53,338 nucleotides of DNA from positions 1 to 53,338 of the forward strand of contig CAJYJH010000081.1 of the NCBI GenBank assembly GCA_913775265.1. The letters run 5' to 3'. A program made the position numbers and the translations under genes. Positions within the stretch are counted from its first letter, which is position 1, and each line of letters opens with the position of its first letter. Shown here piece by piece: positions 7,981 to 16,560 of this stretch. Source of the stretch: an uncultured Mucilaginibacter sp. Its GTDB lineage: Bacteria; Bacteroidota; Bacteroidia; Sphingobacteriales; Sphingobacteriaceae. Under the pieces are notes generated by a model. The model saw only the letters and a list, made by a program, of their open reading frames with translations. It was not told the DNA's origin and searched no databases.

Positions 7981-8831
7981 TCAGGGTTAATATCTCAAAA
8001 AAACTTCATCTGCCTCATAGTAGCGGTGAGTTGAAAATAGATACTGAGGTAGAAAGTCGTTCTTTCACTGCACTATATGGACCATCGGGCGCGGGCAAAA
8101 CCAGCCTGTTACGCATCATGGCCGGCTTGTTAAAGCCCGAACGCGGTATCATTGAAGTAAATGGCCAAACCTGGCTGAATACAGCTAAGAAGATTAACCT
8201 GCCGCCTCAACAAAGGAACATCGGCTTTGTATTTCAGGATTATGCGCTGTTTCCGAATATGACGGTAGAAGAAAATTTGCGCTACGCTTTGCCTGCACAT
8301 CAGTCACCATTGCGTTTACAGGAGTTGATAGCAACGATGAAATTACAGGCTTGGGCAAACTTAAAGCCAGATGTATTATCGGGCGGGCAAAAGCAACGCG
8401 TAGCTCTGGCACGAGCACTGGTTAGAGAACCGGAGGTGCTATTGTTAGACGAGCCTTTGTCGGCTTTGGATGATCACACGCGTTTACAGCTACAACAAGA
8501 GTTATTAAGGGTCCATCAGCAGTATAGTTTAACTACCTTACTGGTAAGTCATCATTTACCTGAGGTATTTAAACTGGCCACCCATGTTATTAAAATTGAG
8601 GAAGGTCAACTGCTGCAAAGCGGTACTGCGGCTCAGGTATTTGGCTGGCAGCCACAAGGGGATGGTCTTTATTTAACAGGAGAAATAGTAAGTATAGATA
8701 TCGATAAAGTGAGAATCCTGGTACAGCAAAGTTTAATAATCATCAAACACTCAGCTCAAACTACACATTTAAAAGTTGGCGATAAAGTAACTCTACACGC
8801 TACTGACTTATTATTGCACAAGCTTTCGTAA
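7977..8831 (+). CDS. modC: Molybdate ABC transporter ATP-binding protein ModC
   Basis: ATPase that drives molybdate import. Walker A GPSGAGKTSLL (about residues 35-45), Q-loop FVFQDYALFP, signature LSGGQKQRVALARAL, Walker B VLLLDEPLSALDD and the switch histidine in VSHHLPEV are all intact. E. coli ModC is about 350 residues and ends in a duplicated MOP domain; this one has 284 residues and only a short TOBE/MOP-like tail (about 225-284). It therefore has reduced or absent molybdate-sensing capacity on the ATPase, an inference from length. It overlaps modB by 4 bases; moaD follows 55 bases later. Confidence 0.94.
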   Translation: MIRVNISKKLHLPHSSGELKIDTEVESRSFTALYGPSGAGKTSLLRIMAGLLKPERGIIEVNGQTWLNTAKKINLPPQQRNIGFVFQDYALFPNMTVEENLRYALPAHQSPLRLQELIATMKLQAWANLKPDVLSGGQKQRVALARALVREPEVLLLDEPLSALDDHTRLQLQQELLRVHQQYSLTTLLVSHHLPEVFKLATHVIKIEEGQLLQSGTAAQVFGWQPQGDGLYLTGEIVSIDIDKVRILVQQSLIIIKHSAQTTHLKVGDKVTLHATDLLLHKLS

Positions 8832-8886
8832 CTTTATACTTATTAAACAAACCTTTGGTAGTTTGATGAGTTAGTAAGCCATACCC

Positions 8887-9126
8887 ATGAAAGTATTATT
8901 GTTTGGCATCACCCGTGAAATTACCGGACAAAGTCGGATTAACGTTCCGGAACATGCCGGTATTAATACCGTTAAGGCGTTAAAAGGCTGGTTGGGACAG
9001 CAATATCCTGCTCTGCGAAGCTTGTCATCTTTGGCTGTAGCGGTAGACAGTGAATATGCCCAGGATGAAGATACTTTAACACCTGAACAGGAAATTGCCC
9101 TGATACCACCGGTAAGCGGCGGTTAA
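8887..9126 (+). CDS. moaD: Molybdopterin synthase sulfur-carrier subunit MoaD
   Basis: Ubiquitin-fold sulfur carrier, 79 residues, ending in the required Gly-Gly (PPVSGG at residues 74-79). MoeB adenylates the C-terminal glycine, which is then thiocarboxylated and supplies sulfur to MoaE for the dithiolene of molybdopterin. Start MKVLLFGITREITG is typical. moaE begins 17 bases after its stop, consistent with stoichiometric expression of both synthase subunits. Confidence 0.95.
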   Translation: MKVLLFGITREITGQSRINVPEHAGINTVKALKGWLGQQYPALRSLSSLAVAVDSEYAQDEDTLTPEQEIALIPPVSGG

Positions 9127-9143
9127 TCACTATAGATAATAAT

Positions 9144-9554
9144 GTGTTAATTAAAATAGTTGAACATATTGATTTGAATGAGGCTTACGCCTACTTGCAA
9201 TCGCCCGAAGCTGGTGCGGTAAATCTGTTTGTGGGCACTGTGCGCAATCATTCAAAAGGGAAAGACGTTGTCAGGCTCGATTTTGAAGCGTATGATGCCA
9301 TGGCTATCCGCCAAATGGAGCACATAGCTAACGAGGCGTTTGATAAGTGGCCATTGGTTAAATTGGCAATTGTACATGCCGTTGGGGCAAAAGATCCGGG
9401 CACACCGGTGGTCGTTATCGGGGTTTCGTCAGCTCACCGGGATGCCTCTTTTGAGGCTTGCCGGTTTTTGATTGATGAGCTAAAAAAGACAGTGCCCATC
9501 TGGAAAAAAGAGTTTTACGAAGATAATAGTGTGTGGGTAAATGCCCATCCTTAA
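9144..9554 (+). CDS. moaE: Molybdopterin synthase catalytic subunit MoaE
   Basis: Large subunit of molybdopterin synthase, which converts cyclic pyranopterin monophosphate to molybdopterin with sulfur from MoaD. Conserved features include GAVNLFVGTVRNHSKGK, LDFEAYDAMA and the C-terminal KKTVPIWKKEFYED segment with catalytic lysines. Length 136 is slightly short of E. coli (150) but normal. The start is GTG at 9144; the overlapping ATG at 9142 is out of frame and stops after two codons. The gene is followed 6 bases later by moaA. Confidence 0.95.
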   Translation: MLIKIVEHIDLNEAYAYLQSPEAGAVNLFVGTVRNHSKGKDVVRLDFEAYDAMAIRQMEHIANEAFDKWPLVKLAIVHAVGAKDPGTPVVVIGVSSAHRDASFEACRFLIDELKKTVPIWKKEFYEDNSVWVNAHP

Positions 9555-9560
9555 TATATA

Positions 9561-10556
9561 ATGAACGAGAGTGTGTTGATAGATAAATATGGTAGGCAGC
9601 TGAATTACCTGCGGCTTTCGGTTACCGACCGCTGCAATTTCAGGTGCTATTACTGCATGCCCGAAGAAGGGATTGACTTTGCCCGCCGCAAAGATTTAAT
9701 GACCTTCGACGAGATGCTGCATCTATCGGCTGTGTTTTGCAAATTGGGTATTTCTAAAATACGCATTACCGGTGGCGAACCTTTTGTACGTAACGGTATT
9801 ATGCCTTTTTTGAGGAAGTTAAGTGTTACCGAAGGTTTAAAAGAAATTACAGTAACCAGCAACGGTACCTTATCCGAACGTTACCAGGCAGAACTTTTAC
9901 AAATCGGCATCCGCAAAATTAATATCAGTTTAGATTCACTGAGTCGTGAGCGTTTTGCGCAGATTACTCGTCGCGACAATTTTGATGGCGTATACGCAGG
10001 CATTTTTAAGTTGTTGGATAGCGGCTTTGATGTAAAGCTGAATTGTGTAGTAGCCGAAAATAAGAATATACAGGATGTAGTGCCTTTTATTGAGCTCACC
10101 AAAAACTATCCATTGTCAGTACGCTTTTTGGAGGAGATGCCTTTTAACGGCAGCGATGGTTCGCAAGTTCAATCAGATTGGGATTACAAGCGGATTTATC
10201 AATACATATCCGGCCATTATTCTGACATAAACCGACTGATTAGCGATGCTAACTCTACTTCGGTCAACTATAAAATTCCGGGTTATGCCGGTAGCTTTGG
10301 TATTATACCTTCGTTCAGTCGTACGTTTTGTGGTACCTGTAATCGTATACGGCTTTCGGCCACCGGCGAACTACGTACCTGCTTATATGGACCTGCAGTA
10401 GTTAACTTGCGCGATGTTTTAAGAAAGGGGGCCTCTGTGACCAACCTTGAACAAGAAATTATCCAAGCCGTAAGCCGACGTGAGCGTGATGGCTATGCGG
10501 CGGAACTAGCCAGCCAAGGCGATATTCATACTTCTATGTCTGTACTGGGTGGATAA
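9561..10556 (+). CDS. moaA: GTP 3',8-cyclase MoaA (radical SAM)
   Basis: First enzyme of molybdenum cofactor synthesis, cyclising GTP by radical chemistry. The radical SAM 4Fe-4S motif is Cys25, Cys29 and Cys32 (DRCNFRCYYC). The C-terminal cluster motif that binds GTP is present as FCGTCN followed by RTCLYG. The GGEPF motif for SAM binding is near residue 72. It ends in the conserved Gly-Gly tail (SVLGG), which in MoaA reaches the active site. Its 331 residues are full length. It sits between moaE and moeB. Confidence 0.97.
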   Translation: MNESVLIDKYGRQLNYLRLSVTDRCNFRCYYCMPEEGIDFARRKDLMTFDEMLHLSAVFCKLGISKIRITGGEPFVRNGIMPFLRKLSVTEGLKEITVTSNGTLSERYQAELLQIGIRKINISLDSLSRERFAQITRRDNFDGVYAGIFKLLDSGFDVKLNCVVAENKNIQDVVPFIELTKNYPLSVRFLEEMPFNGSDGSQVQSDWDYKRIYQYISGHYSDINRLISDANSTSVNYKIPGYAGSFGIIPSFSRTFCGTCNRIRLSATGELRTCLYGPAVVNLRDVLRKGASVTNLEQEIIQAVSRRERDGYAAELASQGDIHTSMSVLGG

Positions 10557-10613
10557 ACTGTTCGTAAATCATTCCTGTCAATCTCAGCATATTAAATCAT
10601 AATCTATTTACCC

Positions 10614-11717
10614 TTGAACAAACCGTTAAATCGCGAACGCTACTTACGTCAAATTCAACTGGCTAATTTTGGCGAGCAGGCGCAGGTAAAACTGGCGCGG
10701 GCTAAAGTGCTGGTGATAGGTGCCGGAGGATTAGGCGTGCCGGCTTTGCAATACTTAACCGGTATGGGCATAGGTAAAATCGGTGTTATTGATTTTGATA
10801 TAATCAGTCTTTCTAACTTGCATCGGCAGGTATTGTATACTGAAGCAGAAGTAGGTCAAAGTAAAGCAGCTGTAGCTAATACAAAACTGAAGGCACTCAA
10901 TAATGAGGTGGATTTTCAAATCTATAACGAAGCTTTAACCGTTGCTAACGCTTTAGCAATAGTTGCTCAATACAATGTCATCATCGATGCCACGGATAAT
11001 TTCAGCACACGTTATTTGCTAAATGATGCCTGCGTAATATTAAACAAACCCTTTGTTTATGGTGCGGTGCAACAATACGAAGGGTATGTAAGTGTATTTA
11101 ATTACCAGGGCGGACCAACCTACCGATGCCTGTACCCGCAACCACCCGCAGCTAACGAAATACCGGATTGCAATACCGCCGGAGTGCTAGGCGTAGTACC
11201 GGGCATTATTGGTATGCAACAGGCTTTGCAGGCTATCAAGATAATTACCGGTGTCGGGAAATCGCTGTCAGGCTATTTGCAAATTCACGACTTTTTAAGT
11301 GATGAGCAATATAAGGTAAAACTGAAGGCTAACCCTAAAAATAAAGATATTACTTCATTGCAGGACACTTACGAACCCGTAGCTTGTAAAACTGTGCAGC
11401 AGTTATCAGTAGAAGAGTTGTATAATTGGTACGAATCGGGTAAAAGCTTTCAGCTCATTGACGTGCGAGAACCGGATGAATTTGCTGAAGAGCATTTAAA
11501 AAGTGCAATATCTTATCCCTTAATGCAGCTTAAGCCTGCCGAAGTCGAAGTGAGTACTATATTACCCAACGTATTATTTTGCCAAAAAGGAGCCCGTAGC
11601 AGTAAAGCAGCACAAATGCTGCAACAACAATACCCTGCTGCCAGTATTTACAGTGTGTTAGGCGGAATGGATTTTTGGCAGGATGAATTTGATGATGAAT
11701 ACCTGGTGCGCTCGTAA
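10614..11717 (+). CDS. moeB: Molybdopterin-synthase adenylyltransferase MoeB with rhodanese domain
   Basis: E1-like enzyme that activates the MoaD C-terminus, fused to a sulfurtransferase. The adenylation domain (about 1-250) has GAGGLGVPAL, an arginine-rich LSNLHRQ segment, IDATDNFSTRYLLND and Cys186 in DCNTAGVLG. The rhodanese domain (about 255-367) has LIDVREPDEF and active-site loop Cys323 in CQKGARS. Of the four Zn-binding cysteines of E. coli MoeB only the YRC one (Cys172) remains; the others read T169 and NPKNKD, so structural zinc is probably absent. The domain order matches MoeZ/MOCS3. TTG start at 10614 is required because the next in-frame Met is about residue 50. Confidence 0.92.
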   Translation: MNKPLNRERYLRQIQLANFGEQAQVKLARAKVLVIGAGGLGVPALQYLTGMGIGKIGVIDFDIISLSNLHRQVLYTEAEVGQSKAAVANTKLKALNNEVDFQIYNEALTVANALAIVAQYNVIIDATDNFSTRYLLNDACVILNKPFVYGAVQQYEGYVSVFNYQGGPTYRCLYPQPPAANEIPDCNTAGVLGVVPGIIGMQQALQAIKIITGVGKSLSGYLQIHDFLSDEQYKVKLKANPKNKDITSLQDTYEPVACKTVQQLSVEELYNWYESGKSFQLIDVREPDEFAEEHLKSAISYPLMQLKPAEVEVSTILPNVLFCQKGARSSKAAQMLQQQYPAASIYSVLGGMDFWQDEFDDEYLVRS

Positions 11718-11735
11718 CTGTTAATTGATATACTG

Positions 11736-12923
11736 ATGATTTCTGTACAGGAAGCTTTAAACCATGTTTATAATCAGGCCAAACCTTTAGCAATTGAAGA
11801 GGTAGATTTACTTCAGGCTCGAGGCCGTGTATTGGCCGCAGCTATTGTTGCCGATCGTGATTTCCCGCCTTTTCATCGGGCTACCATGGATGGTATTGCG
11901 ATTGATGCTGCAGCCTTTGAGCAGGGCCAGCGGGAGTTTCCGGTTGAAGCCATACAACCAGCAGGTCATCCGCAACTGGAACTACAAAATGCTAACCATT
12001 GCATCGAAATTATGACTGGTGCCATGTTACCGGTGGGATGTAATGCAGTTATCCGTTACGAGGATATACAATTAGAAGATCAGGTTGCTTACGTACAGTT
12101 GGATACTGTTACCGCTTATCAAAATATTCATTTACAGGGCGCTGATGAGAAAGAGGGGCAAACTTTAGTTAATGCCGGCACTAAAATCACTCCGGCTATC
12201 ATTGCCATCGCGGCTTCAGTGGGTTTAACTCAGTTAAGCGTTTACCGGTTACCCCGGGTTGCTGTTTGTTCAACCGGTGATGAGCTGGTGGCAATAACTG
12301 AAAAACCTCAGCCACATCAAATCAGGCAGTCCAACAGCTATATGTTAATAGCCGGTTTAGCTCAGGAAGGCATTATAGCCGACAGGTATCATCTGCCTGA
12401 TGAGCCAGCGTTTATGGCTGAGCAAATGGCTGAATTGGTGAAAAGTTATGATGTGTTACTGTTTTCGGGTGCGGTATCAAAAGGTAAATTTGATTTTTTG
12501 CCGCAGGTGTTGCAGCAATTAAACATGCAGACACTGTTTCACAGCATTGCGCAAAAACCGGGCAAGCCGTTGTTGTTTGGTAAGTTTGATAACGGCGTGT
12601 TGGTATTTGGCTTTCCGGGTAACCCGGTGTCTACCTGGATCTGCTACCAGATTTATTTTCGTGCCTGGCTATATCGGTCACTAAATATTACGTTGCCGAC
12701 AGTGCAGGCTGCTGCAAGCAAAACACTAACTTTTAAACCGGCATTAACACACCATGTGTTGGTTAAGTTAATTAATGAGGATGGTCGGTCAACAGCCATA
12801 CCGGTTAATACTTCCACCTCCGGTGATATGGTTAATCTGATGCAAGCAGAAGGATATTTAAGCCTGCCTGCTGAGCAGGATACATTTGAAGCCGGAACGT
12901 TATTTGACGTACAGCTATTTTAA
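11736..12923 (+). CDS. moeA: Molybdopterin molybdenumtransferase MoeA
   Basis: Last gene of the island: inserts molybdenum into adenylated molybdopterin. The N-terminal region has ARGRVLAAAIVADRDFPPF and the MDGIA motif; the central MogA-like domain has VAVCSTGDEL, RQSNSYML, FSGAVSKGKFDFLP and KPGKPLLFG, then VFGFPGNPVS; domain IV is at the C-terminus. Its 395 residues are full length. It needs adenylyl-molybdopterin from MogA/MoaB, which is not encoded in this window. The stop TAA shares TTAA at 12920-12923 with the stop of the convergent gene. Confidence 0.96.
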   Translation: MISVQEALNHVYNQAKPLAIEEVDLLQARGRVLAAAIVADRDFPPFHRATMDGIAIDAAAFEQGQREFPVEAIQPAGHPQLELQNANHCIEIMTGAMLPVGCNAVIRYEDIQLEDQVAYVQLDTVTAYQNIHLQGADEKEGQTLVNAGTKITPAIIAIAASVGLTQLSVYRLPRVAVCSTGDELVAITEKPQPHQIRQSNSYMLIAGLAQEGIIADRYHLPDEPAFMAEQMAELVKSYDVLLFSGAVSKGKFDFLPQVLQQLNMQTLFHSIAQKPGKPLLFGKFDNGVLVFGFPGNPVSTWICYQIYFRAWLYRSLNITLPTVQAAASKTLTFKPALTHHVLVKLINEDGRSTAIPVNTSTSGDMVNLMQAEGYLSLPAEQDTFEAGTLFDVQLF

Positions 12924-14407
12924 TTATTTGATGGCTTTATACGCTTCAAACCTTCCTTAGCTTTTTGTTCAATACTGTTTTCCTGCTGATGGTTTTTAAA
13001 ACCAATGGCCATATTATAATACGTGACAGCCCGGTTAGTATCGCGATGCTGCTCGTAAATATTGCCTGCCTTTAAAGCCGACATGGGCGCAAAGTAATAA
13101 TTGGTGCCTTTACCTAAATTAATAGCCTGCTGATAGCTATTTAATGCGTTGCTATCTTGCTGCATGGCATCGTAAATGCGACCTAGGCGATAATGATACT
13201 CGGCTTTGTCATGGGTGTTAGCGTATTTGTCGGCACTCTGATCTTTAAGTAGCGCCAGTGCCCTGGCGTATAAGCCTCCGTCAAACCACAAACGAGCTCG
13301 CAGTAAATCAGGGTTGTATTGCGGGTCGGCAATTTCAGTTAAAGCGCGTTTGTCTTTCTCGTTGTAATTATAGCCCTTCGTTTTTACCAGTTGGGTAAAA
13401 GCGGTATAGCGTTTAATATTACCATCAAGCAAGGCATCCCATGCCAGGTGCAGGTAGCTATCTTTAATATAATTGACACCTTTATTGGTTTGCAAAAACT
13501 TGTTAAAGTAATCGTTAGCCGAATTATTCGACACATTCATTTTGGCGATGGCCATCAGGTAATCCAGGTAAGGGTAGGGCTGATATTCTGCACCATCCGG
13601 GCGTTTACCTAAAAAGCCGATAGCCTCGGTGCTATGCCCGCTGCGTAGTGCAATGTACCCTTCAATATAGCTTTTGAGTAAACTGCTGTTATCCATACGA
13701 GCAGTGTATTTAAGCATTTTAGCGTATGCGTGCTCATCATTCACTACATCGGTCTGCAAATAAGTTGTATAAAATACAGCCTCGTCATAAAACATAGCAT
13801 AGTTTGATGCCGGTAATTGTGTTACGGTATTCTGCAACAAATTGATACCGTTGCTGATGCTCCCTTTAATGCCAAAAATGTTCAACACACTTTTCAACGC
13901 TCCGTCGGGCAGGGCGCCTAACGCCACAGTAACTACGCCTAACGGGATGTCATCCGGCAAAAATGTCGGGAATCGTTTTTTGTTGTCCTGTAGTTGCCGG
14001 TAAGCTTTATTGATGGCAAAACCTGCTGCGGTATTATCGCCAAAGCGAGCATTCAATAATGCCCAGTGCAAGTTTACCTGGGCCAGTGCAAAATTACGCC
14101 AGGGAGAGTTTTTATCTTCATCATCCAGTTTATCCAAGCGGTCTGATTTGTTGCCTTTTAGCCTGTCGTAATCGGTTTTACTTTCGGTGCTCAGCATCCA
14201 AAAGTAGTCGTAATAATCATCGAGCAAAATAGTAAAGCCATTCTGCGGATGGATGGCCTTTTCACGATCAATTTGCTGGCGCGCAGCTTTGAGCTTAAAG
14301 CTCAATATATTTTTATACGCCTGAGTACAGTTGGTGTTAACATCAAAATTAGCAAAGGCATGAGCGCTGATAAAGCACAGCAGGATAGGCAGAAAATATT
14401 TACTCAT
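12920..14407 (-). CDS. Secreted tetratricopeptide-repeat protein, unknown function
   Basis: A 495-residue protein with a signal peptide (MSKYFLPILLCFISAHAFA) and a helical, TPR-rich body; the clearest repeats lie in the C-terminal third (YHYRLGRIYDAMQQDSNALN and the following copy). Likely periplasmic. No enzymatic motif is seen, so the function is unknown. The start was placed at 14407 rather than further upstream because the signal peptide begins there and an intrinsic terminator for the previous minus-strand gene occupies 14411-14437, which would otherwise fall inside the coding region. The stop codon overlaps that of moeA. Confidence 0.8.
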   Translation of the reverse strand: MSKYFLPILLCFISAHAFANFDVNTNCTQAYKNILSFKLKAARQQIDREKAIHPQNGFTILLDDYYDYFWMLSTESKTDYDRLKGNKSDRLDKLDDEDKNSPWRNFALAQVNLHWALLNARFGDNTAAGFAINKAYRQLQDNKKRFPTFLPDDIPLGVVTVALGALPDGALKSVLNIFGIKGSISNGINLLQNTVTQLPASNYAMFYDEAVFYTTYLQTDVVNDEHAYAKMLKYTARMDNSSLLKSYIEGYIALRSGHSTEAIGFLGKRPDGAEYQPYPYLDYLMAIAKMNVSNNSANDYFNKFLQTNKGVNYIKDSYLHLAWDALLDGNIKRYTAFTQLVKTKGYNYNEKDKRALTEIADPQYNPDLLRARLWFDGGLYARALALLKDQSADKYANTHDKAEYHYRLGRIYDAMQQDSNALNSYQQAINLGKGTNYYFAPMSALKAGNIYEQHRDTNRAVTYYNMAIGFKNHQQENSIEQKAKEGLKRIKPSNN

Positions 14408-14410
14408 TAC

Positions 14411-14437
14411 AAAAAAAGGCGCCCGGTAAGGCGCCTT
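14411..14437 (-). terminator. Intrinsic terminator after the NIF3/zinc-ribbon operon
   Basis: AAGGCGCC (14416-14423) pairs with GGCGCCTT (14430-14437), and on the minus strand the hairpin is followed by seven T residues. It stands 27-53 bases downstream of the zinc-ribbon gene stop and immediately upstream of the TPR gene start. Confidence 0.85.
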
Positions 14438-14464
14438 ATATATCAATTTTAATTTAAAAGCTGA

Positions 14465-15211
14465 TTATGCGTGCTCTTCTTCTTCGAGCGCCATTTGTTC
14501 ATCAACCAAAATACGACCGCAATGTTCGCAAACGATGATTTTTTTACGCTGACGGATATCAGCCTGACGCTGCGGCGGGATTTGATTAAAGCAACCTGAA
14601 CAAGAATCACGTTGGATGGTTACTACAGCTAAGCCATTTTTAGCGTTACCGCGTAAACGGGTGTAAGCAATCAGTAAGCGCTCTTCAATGTTTTCTTTAG
14701 CAATTTCGGCCTGGCTGTTTAACTCTGCTTCGTCTTTTTCAGTTTCGGCAGTGATGGTATCCAGTTCGGCTTTTTTAGCGTCAAGGTCAGCACGACGGCC
14801 TTCCAATTCGGCTAAAGCTTTATCATAGATCTGAGTTTTTGAAGTGATTTCGAAACCGTATTCTCTGATTTTTTTCTCACTTACCTGAATGTCCAGACCT
14901 TGTATTTCAATTTCTTTTGAAATTGCATCGTACTCACGGTTGTTTTTAACATCGTTTAACTGAGCCTCATATTTTTTAATATTAGCCTGAGCATCACGAA
15001 TAATGTTTTTACGATTTACGATATCGTCTTCCAAATCATCCAGTTCATTTTTTATTTTCTGAATGCGGGTTTCCAGACCAGCTACATCATCTTCCAGGTC
15101 GGCCACTTCCATAGGCAGTTCACCTCTTACCTGGCGTATTCTGTCAATCTTGGTATGGATAGTTTGTAGGTCATACAAAGCTTTTAGCTTTTGTTCTACG
15201 GTTTGTTCCAT
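14465..15211 (-). CDS. Coiled-coil protein with C-terminal C4 zinc ribbon
   Basis: A 248-residue cytoplasmic protein. Residues ~1-190 are strongly charged heptad-like sequence predicted to form a long coiled-coil hairpin. The C-terminus carries CSGCFNQIPP and later CEHCGRIL, four cysteines of a zinc ribbon. This matches the CT398/CdsZ-like family often annotated as C4-type zinc ribbon protein; its role in Bacteroidota is not settled. Start set at the ATG (15211) rather than the preceding in-frame TTG. That ATG overlaps the NIF3 stop by 1 base (TGATG), and the NIF3-zinc-ribbon pair is a common coupled arrangement. Confidence 0.88.
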   Translation of the reverse strand: MEQTVEQKLKALYDLQTIHTKIDRIRQVRGELPMEVADLEDDVAGLETRIQKIKNELDDLEDDIVNRKNIIRDAQANIKKYEAQLNDVKNNREYDAISKEIEIQGLDIQVSEKKIREYGFEITSKTQIYDKALAELEGRRADLDAKKAELDTITAETEKDEAELNSQAEIAKENIEERLLIAYTRLRGNAKNGLAVVTIQRDSCSGCFNQIPPQRQADIRQRKKIIVCEHCGRILVDEQMALEEEEHA

Positions 15212-16308
15212 CAAATAAAATATTTTATGGGGTTTGTATTAATTTCTGTTAAACGGACCGCAAAGTTACTAAATTTTTTCTGTATTATTTCATGCAATAG
15301 TTGCTGTGTAAATTGCTCACTTTCAAAATGTCCGATGTCGGTAATTACTATCTTTCCTTCAGCATCAAAAAACTCATGGTACTTGTAGTCGGCAGTCACA
15401 AATACGTCGGCTCCGGCAGCAATGGCTTGCTTCAACAAAAAGCCGCCTGAGCCGCCGCAAACCGCTACTCTTTTTATCGGTTTATTTTTTAACTCAGTAT
15501 GCCTAACTACCGCCGCCTTCATGCTGGTTTTTAGTTGAACTAAAAATTCCTGTTCGCTTATAGCATTCTCCAATTCGCCTATCATACCGGCGCCTACTTG
15601 CTGGTGCTGGTTGGTGAGGGTATATAAATCATAAGCCACCTCTTCATACGGATGATTTAAAAACAGGGCCATTAGTACCTTACTTTCCAGGTAAGCCGGG
15701 TAAATGGTTTCTATCCGGGTTTCTGCCTCCTGGTGTTGTTCGTTGATGTTGCCTACAAACGGATTGGCGCCGCTATTGGCTTTAAAAGTGCCCGTACCTC
15801 CGGCATTAAAACTTGCTTCACTATAATTGCCAATGTTACCAGCACCTGCGGCAAACAGAGCGTTACGCAGCGCATCAGCATGGCTATGCGGTATAAAGGT
15901 AACCAGCTTTTTTAATATACCCGATTTAGCCGATAGGATACGCATGCTTTTCAAACCCAAAGTTTGACCGATACGCGCATTTACGCCATCCATCATATTG
16001 TCCAGATTGGTATGAATGGCATACAAGGCAATATCGTGCTTAATGGCTTTTTGTACCACACGCTCTACGTACGATTTACCATTGAATTTTTTAAGTCCTT
16101 TAAAAACGATAGGATGATGCGAGATGATGAGCTGGCAACCGGTAGCAATAGCTTCATCTACCACGGCTTCAGTGCAATCCAAAGAAATGAGTGCCTGACT
16201 GATTTCCTGGTTGCCATGGCCCACTATCAAACCCGAGTTGTCATAATCTTCCTGATAAGCCAGCGGCGCTATGCTTTCCAGGTAAGCGGTTAATTCGTTT
16301 AATTTCAT
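15211..16308 (-). CDS. NIF3-family dinuclear metal-centre protein
   Basis: Widely conserved YbgI/NIF3 protein forming toroidal hexamers with a two-metal site; often labelled GTP cyclohydrolase 1 type 2 homologue, though the reaction is not established for this branch. Metal ligands lie in ISHHPIVFKGLKKF (about residues 61-74), AIHTNLDNMMDGVN, and near the C-terminus VTADYKYHEFFDA and DIGHFESEQF. The 365-residue length reflects an inserted PII-like domain (about 130-230), normal for the long form. Operon with the zinc-ribbon gene downstream (1-base overlap). The DUF2905 gene upstream is 12 bases away. Confidence 0.93.
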   Translation of the reverse strand: MKLNELTAYLESIAPLAYQEDYDNSGLIVGHGNQEISQALISLDCTEAVVDEAIATGCQLIISHHPIVFKGLKKFNGKSYVERVVQKAIKHDIALYAIHTNLDNMMDGVNARIGQTLGLKSMRILSAKSGILKKLVTFIPHSHADALRNALFAAGAGNIGNYSEASFNAGGTGTFKANSGANPFVGNINEQHQEAETRIETIYPAYLESKVLMALFLNHPYEEVAYDLYTLTNQHQQVGAGMIGELENAISEQEFLVQLKTSMKAAVVRHTELKNKPIKRVAVCGGSGGFLLKQAIAAGADVFVTADYKYHEFFDAEGKIVITDIGHFESEQFTQQLLHEIIQKKFSNFAVRLTEINTNPIKYFI

Positions 16309-16320
16309 AAAGGCGGCAAG

Positions 16321-16554
16321 TTAGCTGTTGCTTATCCAACTCCAAACCCGTATCAAAATTAAGATGATCAGGTTAAGCAGAATCAGGGTTGTGATAGGAA
16401 AATAGAATTTGAAGTTCTCTCGCTCAATATTAATGTCGCCGGGTAAGTGGCCAATCCAGCGCAGCTTGTCTGCAAAAAAGTACCATATTAAGCCGGCAAT
16501 CAGTAATAGCGCACCGGCTGCAATCAATAACTTTCCTGTTGCGTTGCCTTGCAT
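16321..16554 (-). CDS. DUF2905 small membrane protein
   Basis: 77 residues with two hydrophobic segments (about 8-26 and 52-70) flanking the conserved loop LGHLPGDINIE-like sequence (WIGHLPGDINIERENFKFYF starts near residue 33). This is the diagnostic DUF2905 signature. Function unknown. It sits in a tight minus-strand run: 6 bases after the TM2 gene and 12 bases before the NIF3 gene, so it is probably cotranscribed with both. Confidence 0.88.
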   Translation of the reverse strand: MQGNATGKLLIAAGALLLIAGLIWYFFADKLRWIGHLPGDINIERENFKFYFPITTLILLNLIILILIRVWSWISNS

Positions 16555-16560
16555 GCCAGC

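Noticed and set aside
14408..14446. Upstream extension of the TPR protein
   Set aside because: The extension carries an intrinsic terminator for the previous minus-strand gene (14411-14437) and a signal peptide begins at the downstream Met (14407).
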